From Roseovarius sp. (GTDB taxonomy: Bacteria > Pseudomonadota > Alphaproteobacteria > Rhodobacterales > Rhodobacteraceae), in NCBI GenBank assembly GCA_014359765.1, contig JACIYT010000009.1, positions 39,605-103,604 on the forward strand: a DNA stretch of 64,000 bases, in the 5' to 3' direction. Positions 1-10,477 of the stretch are shown here, in pieces. A program made the translations under genes and the position numbers. Numbering within the stretch: the first letter of the stretch is position 1; every line of letters starts with the position of its first letter. The notes under the pieces are model-generated. The model was given only the letters and a program-made list of their open reading frames with translations. It was not told where the DNA came from and made no database searches.

Positions 1-81
1 CACGATGAAGGTGGCGCGCGCGAAGAGCGCCCACATGGAGAAATCCATCTCCTGCGCCAATGCGAGGGTTTCTGCTTCCAT
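1..81 (-). CDS. tolQ: TolQ, N-terminal fragment (cut by window edge)
   Basis: Only the first 27 codons are present; the gene continues past the left edge. The peptide begins M-E-A-E-T-L-A-L-A-Q and contains D-F-S-M-W and A-R-A-T-F-I-V, matching the start of alphaproteobacterial TolQ just before its first membrane helix. TolQ is the inner-membrane proton-channel subunit of the Tol-Pal system, which links the envelope layers during division. Its place directly downstream of ybgC on the same strand is the usual ybgC-tolQRAB-pal order. The call rests on this short match plus synteny. Confidence 0.8.
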   Translation of the reverse strand, partial: MEAETLALAQEMDFSMWALFARATFIV

Positions 82-193
82 TTGCCTGCCTTGTGCCTCA
101 CTGGCCGTTTCCCGGCCTTATCAAGGGGCAAAATATCCGATTTCCATGGCAAAGACCACGAAGATCGGCGATCTCGCGAAAACTTGTGGCGTT

Positions 194-580
194 TCAGGGG
201 CGCGGCTGGCGGATATTCGCCGGCAGCCGCACCGGCGCGCCCCCCGGCCCGAGGCAGGCCAGTGTCACCACCGCGCGAAAGAGCACCGTCTCGCCGCGCC
301 GCACCGTCTGCTCGAGCACGAGCCTCGCGGCGCTTGCCATGCGGGTCTGCGTCGCCACTTCGAGCGCGTCGTCGAACCGCGCGGGGGCCAGGAAATCGGC
401 CTCGATGCGGCGCACCACAAAGACCACGCCACCCGCGCGCATCGCGTTCTGGTCCACCCCCATCTCACGCACCCAGGCGCTGCGGGCGCGCTCGATGAAC
501 TTGAGGAAATTGGCGTGATAGACGATCCCGCCCATGTCGGTATCCTCGTAATAGACGCGGATGGGAAAGCGGTGGGTCAT
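194..580 (-). CDS. ybgC: YbgC-type acyl-CoA thioesterase of the Tol-Pal cluster
   Basis: A 128-residue hot-dog-fold thioesterase. The signature is near the N-terminus: Y-Y-E-D-T-D-M-G-G at residues 10-18 followed by V-Y-H-A-N. The acidic residue around D15 is the expected catalytic Asp of the 4-hydroxybenzoyl-CoA thioesterase family. Family members hydrolyse short-chain or malonyl-type acyl-CoA and are associated with phospholipid metabolism in the cytoplasm. I chose the ATG giving M-T-H-R-F-P; an in-frame start 57 bases further upstream would add residues unlike the family. It lies 112 bp upstream of tolQ on the same strand, as expected for the first gene of the tol operon. Confidence 0.92.
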   Translation of the reverse strand: MTHRFPIRVYYEDTDMGGIVYHANFLKFIERARSAWVREMGVDQNAMRAGGVVFVVRRIEADFLAPARFDDALEVATQTRMASAARLVLEQTVRRGETVLFRAVVTLACLGPGGAPVRLPANIRQPRP

Positions 581-717
581 GGCGGTGCGGGCCTCCGGGA
601 ACGGCGCGAGCCTAGCAGGCTGCTGAAAAAGCCCCAAGCCCGACCGGTTTCAACCAGCAAATCGGGAAACTGTCCCGCGCCGCGCGCCCATGAGGCCCGG
701 GCACGGGCGTCCAGCCC

Positions 718-852
718 GGGCCGCGCCCGACCCTCCCCCCGGGAGGGCGCATGGCCACGTTGCAAATAGCCGTTCTGTTTGAGGGGCTTGGCTGACATAA
801 ACCGCCATATCCCCAGCCGCCCAGGGCGCCCTCCCAGGCTCGGGCGCGGCCC
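718..852. repeat. GC-rich inverted-repeat element, copy A (about 135 bp)
   Basis: This lies in the 407-bp gene-free stretch between ybgC and dinB (581-987). Left arm GGGCCGCGCCCGA (718-730) is perfectly inverted at 840-852, and GGGAGGGCGC (741-750) is perfectly inverted at 826-835. The arms differ only by the length of the spacer between these blocks. The left arm also contains its own hairpin, CCCTCCC/GGGAGGG (731-747), and a TTGCAA follows at 760-765. The same architecture recurs at 26649-26775 and 40198-40331. Other hairpins in the interval are GGCCCGGGC/GCCCGGGCC (694-722) and GTTCAGCA/TGCTGAAC (918-936). No coding region was found here. Confidence 0.6.
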
Positions 853-987
853 TCGATGCGAGGTTCCGGGCACGTGACAGGAACAATTTCCCCGAGCAAG
901 GGCCGACCTGAGTCCTCGTTCAGCACCCTGCTGAACCGCAAGGATCGGGCTGCCAAGACCCGTGCTCCGGTGTAGGATGCGCGTATC

Positions 988-2241
988 ATGCCGAGCCTCT
1001 GCCGCACCTGCCTGCACCAGTTCGAGCGCGCGCCGCGCTGTCCCGCCTGCGGCAGCCCGCGCGTCGTCACCCATCCCGAGCTCTGGGATCTCGCCATCGC
1101 GCATATGGATTGCGATGCCTTCTATGCCAGCGTCGAGAAACGCGACAACCCGGCACTTGCCGCCCGGCCCGTGATCATCGGCGGCGGGCGGCGCGGCGTG
1201 GTCTCGACCGCGTGCTACATCGCGCGCATTCGCGGCGTGCGCTCGGCCATGCCGATGTTTCAGGCGCTGCGGCTTTGCCCCGAGGCCGAGGTGATCCGCC
1301 CGCGCATGGCCGTCTATGCCGAGGTCTCGCGCGCCATCCGCGCGATGATGCTGGAGCTGACCCCGGCGGTGGAGCCGCTCTCGCTCGACGAGGCGTTTCT
1401 CGATCTTTCGGGCACCGCGCGGCTCCATGGCGCGCCGCCCGCCGTCATGCTCGCGCGTCTCGCGCGGCGGATGCAGGCGGAGCTTGGGCTCACCGGCTCG
1501 ATCGGTCTCAGCCACAACAAGTTCCTCGCCAAGATCGCCTCGGATCTCGACAAGCCGAGCGGCTTTTCGGTGATCGGCCGCGTTGAGACCGCCGATTTCC
1601 TGCGTGACCGGCCCGTGAGCCTCATCTGGGGGGTGGGCCAGTCCACGCTTGCCGCGCTCAACGGCGCGGGTATCCACTGCTTTGCCGATCTGCTCCGGTG
1701 GGAGGAGCGCGATCTGGTGGCGCGCTTTGGTGCCATGGGCGCGCGGCTCTGGCATTTCGCGCGCGGGCAGGATCACCGCCGCGTCGCGGCCGATGCGCCG
1801 GTGAGGTCGATCTCGAACGAGACGACATTCGCCGAGGATACGGCCGATCCCGACCTGCTCGACGGCCATCTGTGGCGGCTGGCCGAGAAGGTCGCCGATC
1901 GCGCCAAGGCGCGCGCCCTTGCGGGCCGCGTGGTCACGCTCAAGCTCAAGCGCGCCGATTACGCGCTGCTCACCCGCCGCCGGTCCCTGCGCGAGCCCAC
2001 GCAGCTTGCCGATACGCTCTACCGCGCGGCGCGCGCGCTGATGGATCAGGCCCCGCAGGGCGTCGCCTGGCGGCTCGTTGGGGTGGGGCTCTCGGATCTG
2101 ATGGCCGAGGAAGGCGCGGACCGCGCGGGCGATCTGCTCGACCCCGACGCCCCGCGTCGCGCCGCCGCCGAACGCGCCACCGATGCGATCCGCGCCCGCT
2201 TTGGCCCCGACGCGATCCGCAAGGGCCGCGCGCTGCGCTAG
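988..2241 (+). CDS. dinB: DNA polymerase IV (DinB) with N-terminal zinc ribbon
   Basis: A Y-family translesion polymerase of 417 residues. The catalytic core is intact: D41-C-D43 in the H-M-D-C-D-A-F-Y block and S-L-D134-E135-A-F supply the metal ligands, and Y46 sits at the steric-gate position. The little-finger domain follows from about residue 240. The N-terminus is extended by about 35 residues carrying C5-x2-C8 and C18-x2-C21, a small zinc ribbon absent from Escherichia coli DinB; similar extensions are known in Rhodobacteraceae. No obvious SOS operator (GTTC-N7-GTTC) was found upstream. The polymerase bypasses damaged template bases with low fidelity. The chosen ATG is the one that includes the ribbon. 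Confidence 0.93.
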   Translation: MPSLCRTCLHQFERAPRCPACGSPRVVTHPELWDLAIAHMDCDAFYASVEKRDNPALAARPVIIGGGRRGVVSTACYIARIRGVRSAMPMFQALRLCPEAEVIRPRMAVYAEVSRAIRAMMLELTPAVEPLSLDEAFLDLSGTARLHGAPPAVMLARLARRMQAELGLTGSIGLSHNKFLAKIASDLDKPSGFSVIGRVETADFLRDRPVSLIWGVGQSTLAALNGAGIHCFADLLRWEERDLVARFGAMGARLWHFARGQDHRRVAADAPVRSISNETTFAEDTADPDLLDGHLWRLAEKVADRAKARALAGRVVTLKLKRADYALLTRRRSLREPTQLADTLYRAARALMDQAPQGVAWRLVGVGLSDLMAEEGADRAGDLLDPDAPRRAAAERATDAIRARFGPDAIRKGRALR

Positions 2242-2382
2242 AGCATGTTGCTCAGAAGCGGGAACCGGTTTTGAGCTCATCGAACCTGCGAAATCAACAG
2301 GTTGCAGCGGGGCACGTGAATGCGGATGACCGCGGCACGCTCTGGCACCGAGGCCCCCGCCCGCACGATCATCGGCACCGGC

Positions 2383-2862
2383 TCAGGCCGGCCGCAACCC
2401 GGTCTCGACCAGGAGCCCCTTGCGCCTGGCCTCGTAATAATAGCCGCGCGCATACCACATGATCGCGGCATCGGGATCGCCCCCGGACACGATCCACGCC
2501 CCGCGCAGGTATTTCACCCCGTATCGCAGGTTCGTCCCGGCATCGAGCAATTCCTCGGGTGGGCCGTCATGACCCATGGTGCGCGCGGTCTGTGGCAGGA
2601 TCTGGAGCAGGCCGTAATAGGGCCCGTTGCGCGCCCGGGGCCGATGCGTGCTCTCGCGCACCGCCAGCCGATGCACCAGGGCGCGCGGGACCTCGTAGTG
2701 ATCGGCATAATGGTTGATCAGGCGGCGCAGCTCGGGCGTCTCGTTGGGATAGAGCGGCGGCGCAAAGGAATCGGCGGCGCGGCTCACCTCGGGCGCGCGC
2801 GCGCAGGCGGCGGCAGCGAGGCAGAGCAGGATGGCGGCTCGGCGGTCGGGGAAACGGGGCAT
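2383..2862 (-). CDS. Small lytic transglycosylase lipoprotein (SLT domain)
   Basis: 159 residues from the chosen ATG. The N-terminus M-P-R-F-P-D-R-R followed by a hydrophobic run ending A-A-A-C20 reads as a lipoprotein signal peptide. The rest is a compact Slt-type lysozyme-like domain: the catalytic glutamate is E70 in V-R-E-S-T-H, followed by G-L-L-Q-I-L-P-Q-T-A. Such enzymes cleave peptidoglycan glycan strands to form anhydromuramic ends in the periplasm. An upstream in-frame ATG at 2874 would add only four residues, so the exact start is uncertain. It is divergent from the SDR gene. The 141 bases between it and dinB hold no gene. Confidence 0.85.
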   Translation of the reverse strand: MPRFPDRRAAILLCLAAAACARAPEVSRAADSFAPPLYPNETPELRRLINHYADHYEVPRALVHRLAVRESTHRPRARNGPYYGLLQILPQTARTMGHDGPPEELLDAGTNLRYGVKYLRGAWIVSGGDPDAAIMWYARGYYYEARRKGLLVETGLRPA

Positions 2863-2981
2863 GGCAGCTCGCATGGGGCGCGGTCGCGCCGAGCTTGCCC
2901 GCGCGCGCGCGCCGCGTCCAGCGGCGGCGCGGCGCTCGGCGAAACCTTGCCAATCGCCGCGCGCCGGGCCAGAAGGACACA

Positions 2982-3833
2982 ATGGACAAGGTCCTCCTCT
3001 CCTTTGGCCACGGCTATTCGGCGCAGGCGCTGGCGCGGCGCCTGCTGCCGCAGGGCTGGCGCGTCATCGGCACCACGCGCGATCCGGCCACGGCCGCGCG
3101 GCTTGCCGAAGAGGGTGTCGAGCCGCTCCTGTGGGGCGCAAATGTCTCCGCCGCCCTCGCCGCGGCCACTCACCTGCTCGCATCCGTGGCCCCCCTGGAG
3201 GAGGGCGATCCGGTGCTCGCCCGCTACCGCTCGGCCATCGCCGAGGCCGCCCCCGGGCTCCGGTGGGCGGGCTACCTCTCGACCACCGGCGTCTATGGCG
3301 ACCATCAGGGCGGCTGGGTGGACGAGGAGACCCCGCTCACCCCTGCCACCCGGCGCGGGCAACTGCGCGTCGTGGCCGAGGCCGAATGGCGGGCGATCCC
3401 CGGCCTGCCGCTGCATGTCTTCCGGCTGGCGGGGATCTACGGCCCCGGGCGCGGCCCCTTCGAGAAGCTGCGCCAGGGCACGGCACGGCGCATCGTCAAG
3501 CCGGGGCAGGTGTTCAGCCGCATCCATGTGGCCGACATCGCGCAGGTGCTCGCCGCCTCGATCGCGCGGCCCCGCCCCGGCGCGGTCTATAACCTCTGCG
3601 ACGACGCGCCAGCCCCGCCCGAGGAGGTGATCGCCCATGCCGCGCAGCTTCTGGGCCTGCCGCTGCCTGAGGCGGTGCCCTGGGACGAGGCCGACCTCTC
3701 GCCCATGGCGCGCAGCTTCTACGCCGAATCAAAGCGCGTCTCGAACCGCCGGATCAAGGAGGAGCTCGGCGTGCGCCTGCATCACCCCGATTATCGCAGC
3801 GGTCTCGCGGCGCTTCTGGCCGAGGGCGACTGA
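2982..3833 (+). CDS. SDR/NAD(P)-dependent epimerase-like protein (YeeZ-like)
   Basis: 283 residues with an N-terminal Rossmann motif S-F-G-H-G-Y-S-A-Q-A-L, a Y-L-S-T-T-G-V-Y-G segment and a R-L-A-G-I-Y-G-P-G block typical of atypical extended short-chain dehydrogenase/epimerase proteins. The nucleotide-binding glycine pattern is the compact GxGxxA type seen in YeeZ-like proteins, whose substrate is unknown. A good Shine-Dalgarno (AGAAGGA) precedes the ATG. The gene converges on groL. The protein is probably cytoplasmic; no signal peptide is seen. The specific reaction cannot be named. Confidence 0.8.
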   Translation: MDKVLLSFGHGYSAQALARRLLPQGWRVIGTTRDPATAARLAEEGVEPLLWGANVSAALAAATHLLASVAPLEEGDPVLARYRSAIAEAAPGLRWAGYLSTTGVYGDHQGGWVDEETPLTPATRRGQLRVVAEAEWRAIPGLPLHVFRLAGIYGPGRGPFEKLRQGTARRIVKPGQVFSRIHVADIAQVLAASIARPRPGAVYNLCDDAPAPPEEVIAHAAQLLGLPLPEAVPWDEADLSPMARSFYAESKRVSNRRIKEELGVRLHHPDYRSGLAALLAEGD

Positions 3834-3839
3834 CCCCCG

Positions 3840-3861
3840 CTTCATCTTTCCATAAATACTC
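3840..3861 (-). repeat. 22-bp dispersed motif, copy 1
   Basis: CTTCATCTTTC, three bases, then AAATACTC, six bases after the SDR stop codon. Read on the minus strand it is GAGTATTT-n3-GAAAGATGAAG. Other copies lie at 9004-9025, 12992-13013 and 51704-51725, all in the same absolute orientation. Confidence 0.7.
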
Positions 3862-3910
3862 GAATTCCAATCCGCCGGACCCGCGCCGCGTAACGAAAAA
3901 GGGCGCAACG

Positions 3911-3939
3911 AAAAAGGGCCGCGACGCGCGCGGCCCTTT
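3911..3939 (-). terminator. Rho-independent terminator after groL
   Basis: Perfect 10-bp stem AAAGGGCCGC / GCGGCCCTTT with a 7-base loop. On the minus strand it is followed by a short U tract (TTTTTCG). It sits 25 bp beyond the groL stop codon, correctly oriented to end the groES-groL transcript. Confidence 0.9.
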
Positions 3940-3963
3940 CCCTGGCTGAGATGCCGGGCTGGC

Positions 3964-5978
<2,015 letters not shown>

Positions 5979-6030
5979 CTTCGAGGCTCCTTGGCTCAAG
6001 GTTTCTGTTTCCATGGGTCCCGGAGACCCA

Positions 6031-6057
6031 TTAGCACTCCCTCCAGGTGAGTGCTAA
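6031..6057 (-). promoter_or_regulatory. CIRCE operator (HrcA binding site)
   Basis: A perfect CIRCE inverted repeat, TTAGCACTC-N9-GAGTGCTAA, lies about 50 bp upstream of groES. HrcA represses chaperonin operons by binding this element. A second hairpin, ATGGGTC/GACCCAT (6013-6031), immediately follows in the 5' leader. Confidence 0.97.
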
Positions 6058-6064
6058 CGGCGCA

Positions 6065-6093
6065 GAGGTAGGCAGAAGCACCGCCGCTGTCAA
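6065..6093 (-). promoter_or_regulatory. Housekeeping sigma-type promoter of groESL
   Basis: On the minus strand TTGACA (6093-6088) is followed, after exactly 17 bases, by TACCTC (6070-6065). This places the transcription start at about the CIRCE element, so HrcA would block initiation or early elongation. The -10 is weak but the -35 and spacing are ideal. A CTTGAA upstream lacks a matching heat-shock -10. Confidence 0.65.
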
Positions 6094-6184
6094 CACCCTT
6101 CAAGCGCCCGTTCGGGGAAAAATTTCCACAGGTCCCGCCCCCGGAACCACCGGGGGAAATCGCCCCGGAACGCGCGCGCGCCCC

Positions 6185-8983
6185 TCAGTGCGCCTCGGCC
6201 CAGTTCGCGCCCGCGCCCGCATCCACCACCAGCGGCACGTCGAGCCGGACCGCCGGAAGGGGCGCGGATTGCATCACGTCGCGGGCGATCCCGATGAGCC
6301 GGTCCACCGCCTCGTCGGCCACCTCGAAGATCAGCTCGTCATGCACCTGGAGCAGCATCCTGGCGGGCAGGCCCTCGATGGCGGCGGGCATCCGGATCAT
6401 GGCGCGGCGGATGATGTCGGCGGCGGTGCCCTGAATGGGGGCGTTGATCGCGGCGCGGCGGGCAAAGCCCGCGCGGGGGCCGCGCGCCGAAATCTCGGGC
6501 GTGTGGATCTTGCGGCCAAAGAGCGTCTCGACATGGCCATGCTCTTTCGCAAAGGCCACGGTCGCGTCCATGTAGTCCCTGATGCCGGGGAACCGCTCGA
6601 AATAGCGGTCGATGAAGCCCTGCGCCTCGGCGCGGGGGATGCGCAGGTTGCGCGCGAGGCCAAAGCCCGAAATGCCGTAGATCACGCCGAAATTGATCGC
6701 CTTGGCGCGGCGGCGAATCTCTGGCGTCATCTCCTCCATCGGGACATTGAACATCTCCGAGGCCGTCATGGCGTGGATGTCGTGGCCCTCGCGGAACGCC
6801 TGTTTGAGGCTGTCGATGCCCGCCACATGCGCGAGGATGCGCAATTCGATCTGCGAATAGTCGAGCGACACGAGGCGATGCCCCGGCGCGGCGACGAATG
6901 CCTCGCGGATGCGCCGGCCCTCCTCGGTGCGCACGGGGATGTTCTGGAGGTTGGGATCGGTGGACGCGAGGCGCCCGGTATTGGCCCCGGTCTGGACATA
7001 GGAGGTGTGCACGCGGCCTGTGTCGGGGTCGATATGATCCTGGAGCGCGTCGGTATAGGTCGATTTGAGCTTGGCAAGCTGTCGCCAGTCGAGCACGCGC
7101 GCGGGCAGTTCGTGCTCGGTCGCCAGATCCTCGAGCACATCGGCACCCGTCGCCCAGGCCCCGGTCTTGCCCTTCTCGCCGCCCGGCAGGCCCATCTCGT
7201 CAAAGAGGATCTCGCCCAGTTGCTTGGGGGAACCGACGTTGAAGCTGCGGCCCGCGAGTGCGTGGATTTCCGATTCGAGCGCGGCCATCTTCTGCGCGAA
7301 TTCCCCCGACATGGCGCGCAGCGTGTCGCGGTCCACCAGCACGCCCGCCCGCTCCATCGCGGCCAGCACCGGCACGAGGGGGCGCTCGAGCGTCTCGTAA
7401 ACGGTGGTGACGCGGGCGCGGTGCAGCTGCGGCCTGAACGTCAGCCACAGGCGCAGGGTGATATCGGCATCCTCGGCGGCATAGGGCGCGGCGGTCTCGA
7501 TCGGCACGCGGTCGAAGGTGATCGCCGATTTGCCCGAGCCGAGCAGCGTCTTGATCGGGATGGGCGTATGGCCGAGATACCGCTCCGAGAGCGTGTCCAT
7601 GCCATGCCCGTGCAGCCCGGAATGGAGCGCATAGGACAGAAGCATCGTGTCGTCGATGGGCGCGACCGTGATGCCATGCGCGGCGAGGATCTTGGCGTCG
7701 TATTTCATGTTCTGGCCGATCTTGAGGATGGCGTCATCCTCGAGAACGGGGCGGAGCGCGGCGAGCGCGTCGGTGAGCGCGATCTGCCCCTCGGCCAGCG
7801 CGTCCGAGCCAAAGAGATCGTCCGCCGCGCCCCCCTTGTGCCCGAGCGGGATATAGCAGGCCCGCCCCGGCGCGGTGGCAAGCGAGATGCCCACCAGATC
7901 GGCCTGCATCTCGTCGAGCGAGGTGGTCTCGGTATCCACGGCCACATAACCCTGCGCGCGGATCGCGTCGAGCCAGGGGGCAAGCGCGTCCATGTCACGG
8001 ATGCACGCATAGCTCTCGGGGTCGATGGTGGGCCAGTCGGGCGTGGCGGGGGCGTCATCCGCCTGCGGGGCGGGCTCGGGCACGGGCGGGGCCTCGCGCC
8101 CCAGCGCCTCGGCGATGCGTTTGGAGAGCGTGCGGAATTCCATCCGCGCGAGAAACCCGAGAAGCGTGTCGGGATCGGGCTCGCGCACCTCGAGATCGTC
8201 GAGACTGAAATCGAGCGGCACCTTGCAGTCGAGCTTCACGAGGCGCCTCGACATCTCGATCTGGTCGCGCATGGCGATGAGCGTCTCGCGGCGCTTGGGC
8301 TGCTTGATCTCTTCGGCGCGGTCGAGCAGCGCCTCGAGCGAGCCGAATTCGTTGATCAGCAGCGCCGCCGTCTTGACCCCGATGCCCGGCGCGCCGGGGA
8401 TGTTATCGACACTATCCCCGGCCAGAGCCTGCACATCGACCACGCGGGAGGGATCGACGCCGAATTTCTCGCGCACACCGTCCTCGTCGATGCGGCGGTT
8501 CTTCATCGCGTCGAGCATCTCCACCCCGCCGCCGACAAGCTGCATCAGGTCCTTGTCGGAGGAAATGATCGTCACCCGCCCGCCCAGCTTGCGCGCCTGG
8601 CAGGCGAGCGTGGCGATGATGTCGTCGGCCTCGTATCCCTCCATCTCCTCGCAGGCGATGTTGAAGGCGCGCGTGGCCTCGCGGGTGAGCGGGATCTGCG
8701 GGCGCAGATCCTCGGGCATGGCCTCGCGGTTGGCCTTGTATTCGGGGTAGAGATCGTTGCGAAAGGTGTGGCTGCCCTTGTCGAAGATCACCGCGACATG
8801 GGTCGGCGCGTCAGCGCCGTTATTGCCCGCGACATAGCGTTGCAGCATGTTGCAGAACCCCGCGACCGCCCCCACCGGCAGCCCGTCGGATTTGCGCGTG
8901 AGCGGCGGCAGCGCGTGATAGGCGCGAAAGATGAAGGACGAGCCGTCGATCAGGTGCAGGTGGCATCCCTTGCCGAATGACAT
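6185..8983 (-). CDS. polA: DNA polymerase I
   Basis: 932 residues with all three domains. The 5'-3' exonuclease is at about 1-290 (H-L-I-D-G-S-S, E-A-D-D, S-S-D-K-D). The 3'-5' exonuclease keeps its metal ligands (D350-T-E352, Q-N-M-K-Y-D, E-D-A-D), so proofreading should be active. The polymerase domain carries D708-Y-S-Q-I-E-L-R, R-R-A-A-I-N-A-P-I-Q-G-T and V-H-D882-E. The enzyme fills gaps in repair and removes RNA primers. The ATG at 8983 follows GGGAGGG; a GTG one codon earlier is possible. A 22-bp dispersed motif lies just upstream of the ribosome-binding site. Confidence 0.98.
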   Translation of the reverse strand: MSFGKGCHLHLIDGSSFIFRAYHALPPLTRKSDGLPVGAVAGFCNMLQRYVAGNNGADAPTHVAVIFDKGSHTFRNDLYPEYKANREAMPEDLRPQIPLTREATRAFNIACEEMEGYEADDIIATLACQARKLGGRVTIISSDKDLMQLVGGGVEMLDAMKNRRIDEDGVREKFGVDPSRVVDVQALAGDSVDNIPGAPGIGVKTAALLINEFGSLEALLDRAEEIKQPKRRETLIAMRDQIEMSRRLVKLDCKVPLDFSLDDLEVREPDPDTLLGFLARMEFRTLSKRIAEALGREAPPVPEPAPQADDAPATPDWPTIDPESYACIRDMDALAPWLDAIRAQGYVAVDTETTSLDEMQADLVGISLATAPGRACYIPLGHKGGAADDLFGSDALAEGQIALTDALAALRPVLEDDAILKIGQNMKYDAKILAAHGITVAPIDDTMLLSYALHSGLHGHGMDTLSERYLGHTPIPIKTLLGSGKSAITFDRVPIETAAPYAAEDADITLRLWLTFRPQLHRARVTTVYETLERPLVPVLAAMERAGVLVDRDTLRAMSGEFAQKMAALESEIHALAGRSFNVGSPKQLGEILFDEMGLPGGEKGKTGAWATGADVLEDLATEHELPARVLDWRQLAKLKSTYTDALQDHIDPDTGRVHTSYVQTGANTGRLASTDPNLQNIPVRTEEGRRIREAFVAAPGHRLVSLDYSQIELRILAHVAGIDSLKQAFREGHDIHAMTASEMFNVPMEEMTPEIRRRAKAINFGVIYGISGFGLARNLRIPRAEAQGFIDRYFERFPGIRDYMDATVAFAKEHGHVETLFGRKIHTPEISARGPRAGFARRAAINAPIQGTAADIIRRAMIRMPAAIEGLPARMLLQVHDELIFEVADEAVDRLIGIARDVMQSAPLPAVRLDVPLVVDAGAGANWAEAH

Positions 8984-9003
8984 CACACGCCCTCCCGATC
9001 AGG

Positions 9004-9025
9004 CTTCATCTTTCTTCAAATACTC
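9004..9025 (-). repeat. 22-bp dispersed motif, copy 2
   Basis: CTTCATCTTTC-TTC-AAATACTC on the plus strand. It lies in the 78-bp gap between the zinc-finger gene and polA. On the minus strand it ends 20 bases ahead of the polA start, immediately before the ribosome-binding site. Confidence 0.7.
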
Positions 9026-9061
9026 GAGTCGCAACGCGGGCAGCGGCGCGGCGCCGGTGGC

Positions 9062-9241
9062 TCAGACCTTGCCCTCGAAATCGCGGTGGATGAGCTTTGC
9101 GTCGCAATAGGGGCATTCGACATAGCCGCTCTCATGCGGGATCTGGAGCCAGACGCGGGGATGGCCCAAAGCGCCCTCGCCGCCGTCACAGGCCACGCGA
9201 TAGCTCTCGACAATGCGGATTTCGGGGGCCTGCGTTACCAT
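9062..9241 (-). CDS. Small CHCC zinc-finger protein (NDUFS6-like)
   Basis: A 59-residue frame with probable zinc ligands C18, H27, C43 and C46 in the pattern C-x8-H-x15-C-P-Y-C, typical of the zf-CHCC family. In mitochondria this fold is a subunit of complex I (NDUFS6); in alphaproteobacteria the role of the free-standing protein is not clear. The sequence V-E-C-P-Y-C-D-A-K and the downstream F-E-G-K-V are characteristic. It is on the polA strand, 78 bp upstream of polA, and divergent from the ABC ATPase gene. Confidence 0.85.
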   Translation of the reverse strand: MVTQAPEIRIVESYRVACDGGEGALGHPRVWLQIPHESGYVECPYCDAKLIHRDFEGKV

Positions 9242-9315
9242 CGGGAGATTTCCTTTTGCGATGTGCTGAGCTAGGTCGGACTATGGTCGATGCAGGCGAG
9301 AGGGGCAAGAGCGGC

Positions 9316-10251
9316 ATGATGCAGAACGCCATCGAAATCCGGGGCCTGGTCAAGACCTATGCGGGCGGGCGGCACGGGCCGGAAAAACGTGCCCTCGGGG
9401 GTGTCGATCTGACGATCCCGCGCGGCGCGGTCTTTGGCCTGCTGGGGCCGAACGGGGCGGGCAAATCGACGCTGATCAACATCCTCGCGGGCCTCGTCGT
9501 GAAAACCGCCGGGCAGGTGACGATCTGGGGCTTCGACCAGGACCGCAACCCGCGCCAGAGCCGCGCCGCCATCGGCGTCATGCCGCAGGAACTGAACCTC
9601 GATCCGTTCTTCACCCCGCGCGAGGCGCTCGAGGTGCAGGCCGGGCTCTATGGGGTGCCCAAGGCGCAGCGCAGGAGCGACGAGATCTTGCGGCTCGTGG
9701 GGCTCGAGGACAAGGCCGAAGCCTATGCGCGCACCCTCTCGGGGGGGATGCGGCGCAGGCTCCTGCTGGCCAAGGCGCTGGTCCATCACCCGCAGGTTCT
9801 GGTGCTCGACGAGCCGACGGCGGGGGTCGATATCGAGCTGCGCCAGATGCTGTGGGAGAATGTGCGCCGCCTCAATGCCCGGGGCATGACGATCATCCTC
9901 ACCACCCATTACCTCGAGGAGGCCGAGGAGATGTGCGACGAGATCGCCATCATCAACGAGGGCGCACTGGTGGTGCGCGACAGCACCGCGCGGCTGCTCT
10001 CGCGGCTCGACGGCAAGACCATGATCATTCACCCCGAACAGCCCCCCGGGCGCCTGCCGCAGGGGCCGGGGCTCACGGTGACGCAGCGCGCGGACGCAAC
10101 GATTGCCATCGCCTATCGCGCGGGGGAAACCCCGGCCGAATCGGTGCTGGAAGCGGTGCGCGCGGCGGGGATCAGGATCCGCGACGTGCGCACCGAGCAG
10201 GCCGACCTGCAGGATGTGTTCCTCGAACTGACGCGCCGCCGGGCCGGCTGA
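9316..10251 (+). CDS. ABC transporter ATP-binding protein (ABC-2/drug-export type)
   Basis: 311 residues from the chosen ATG. The nucleotide-binding domain has a Walker A G-P-N-G-A-G-K-S-T (44-52), signature L-S-G-G-M-R-R-R, Walker B L-V-L-D-E-P-T-A-G-V-D and switch H in T-T-H-Y-L-E-E-A-E-E-M. A roughly 80-residue C-terminal tail is typical of ABC-2 type ATPases that power polysaccharide or drug export. Two adjacent ATGs (9316, 9319) sit downstream of AGAGGGG; an ATG at 9283 is possible. No permease gene is next to it, so the partner and substrate are unknown. The following 226 bp (10252-10477) hold no convincing gene. Confidence 0.88.
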   Translation: MMQNAIEIRGLVKTYAGGRHGPEKRALGGVDLTIPRGAVFGLLGPNGAGKSTLINILAGLVVKTAGQVTIWGFDQDRNPRQSRAAIGVMPQELNLDPFFTPREALEVQAGLYGVPKAQRRSDEILRLVGLEDKAEAYARTLSGGMRRRLLLAKALVHHPQVLVLDEPTAGVDIELRQMLWENVRRLNARGMTIILTTHYLEEAEEMCDEIAIINEGALVVRDSTARLLSRLDGKTMIIHPEQPPGRLPQGPGLTVTQRADATIAIAYRAGETPAESVLEAVRAAGIRIRDVRTEQADLQDVFLELTRRRAG

Positions 10252-10477
10252 GCGCGCGTGGCCCGCCGTTGATCATGCGTCGCCCCACCATCGGGCCTTG
10301 CCAATCCGCGACCGGCGGGGCACTTGTCCGCCATGTTCGTTGCCGCCGATCTCCTGCCCGCCCGCCGCGCGCCGCGCAGCCCTCGCCGCGCCGCTCTCCT
10401 GCCCTGGCTGACGGTCGGGGCGGCGCCCGGGCGCGCGGCGGGGCGGGGGAGCGCGTCACGCGCCCGGGGGCGGCGCC

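Noticed and set aside
614..932. Near-perfect 14-bp inverted repeats AGCAGGCTGCTGAA (614-627) and TTCAGCACCCTGCT (919-932) as ends of a mobile element
   Set aside because: Each half is itself palindromic, so the match is inflated. No transposase or target duplication is seen. The internal element at 718-852 is better supported.
577..2280. Long antisense reading frame opposite dinB
   Set aside because: It mirrors the codon structure of dinB in a GC-rich genome and shows no family motif; it is a frame shadow. The same applies to long antisense frames opposite polA, amtB, mutL, clpB and the TRAP permease.
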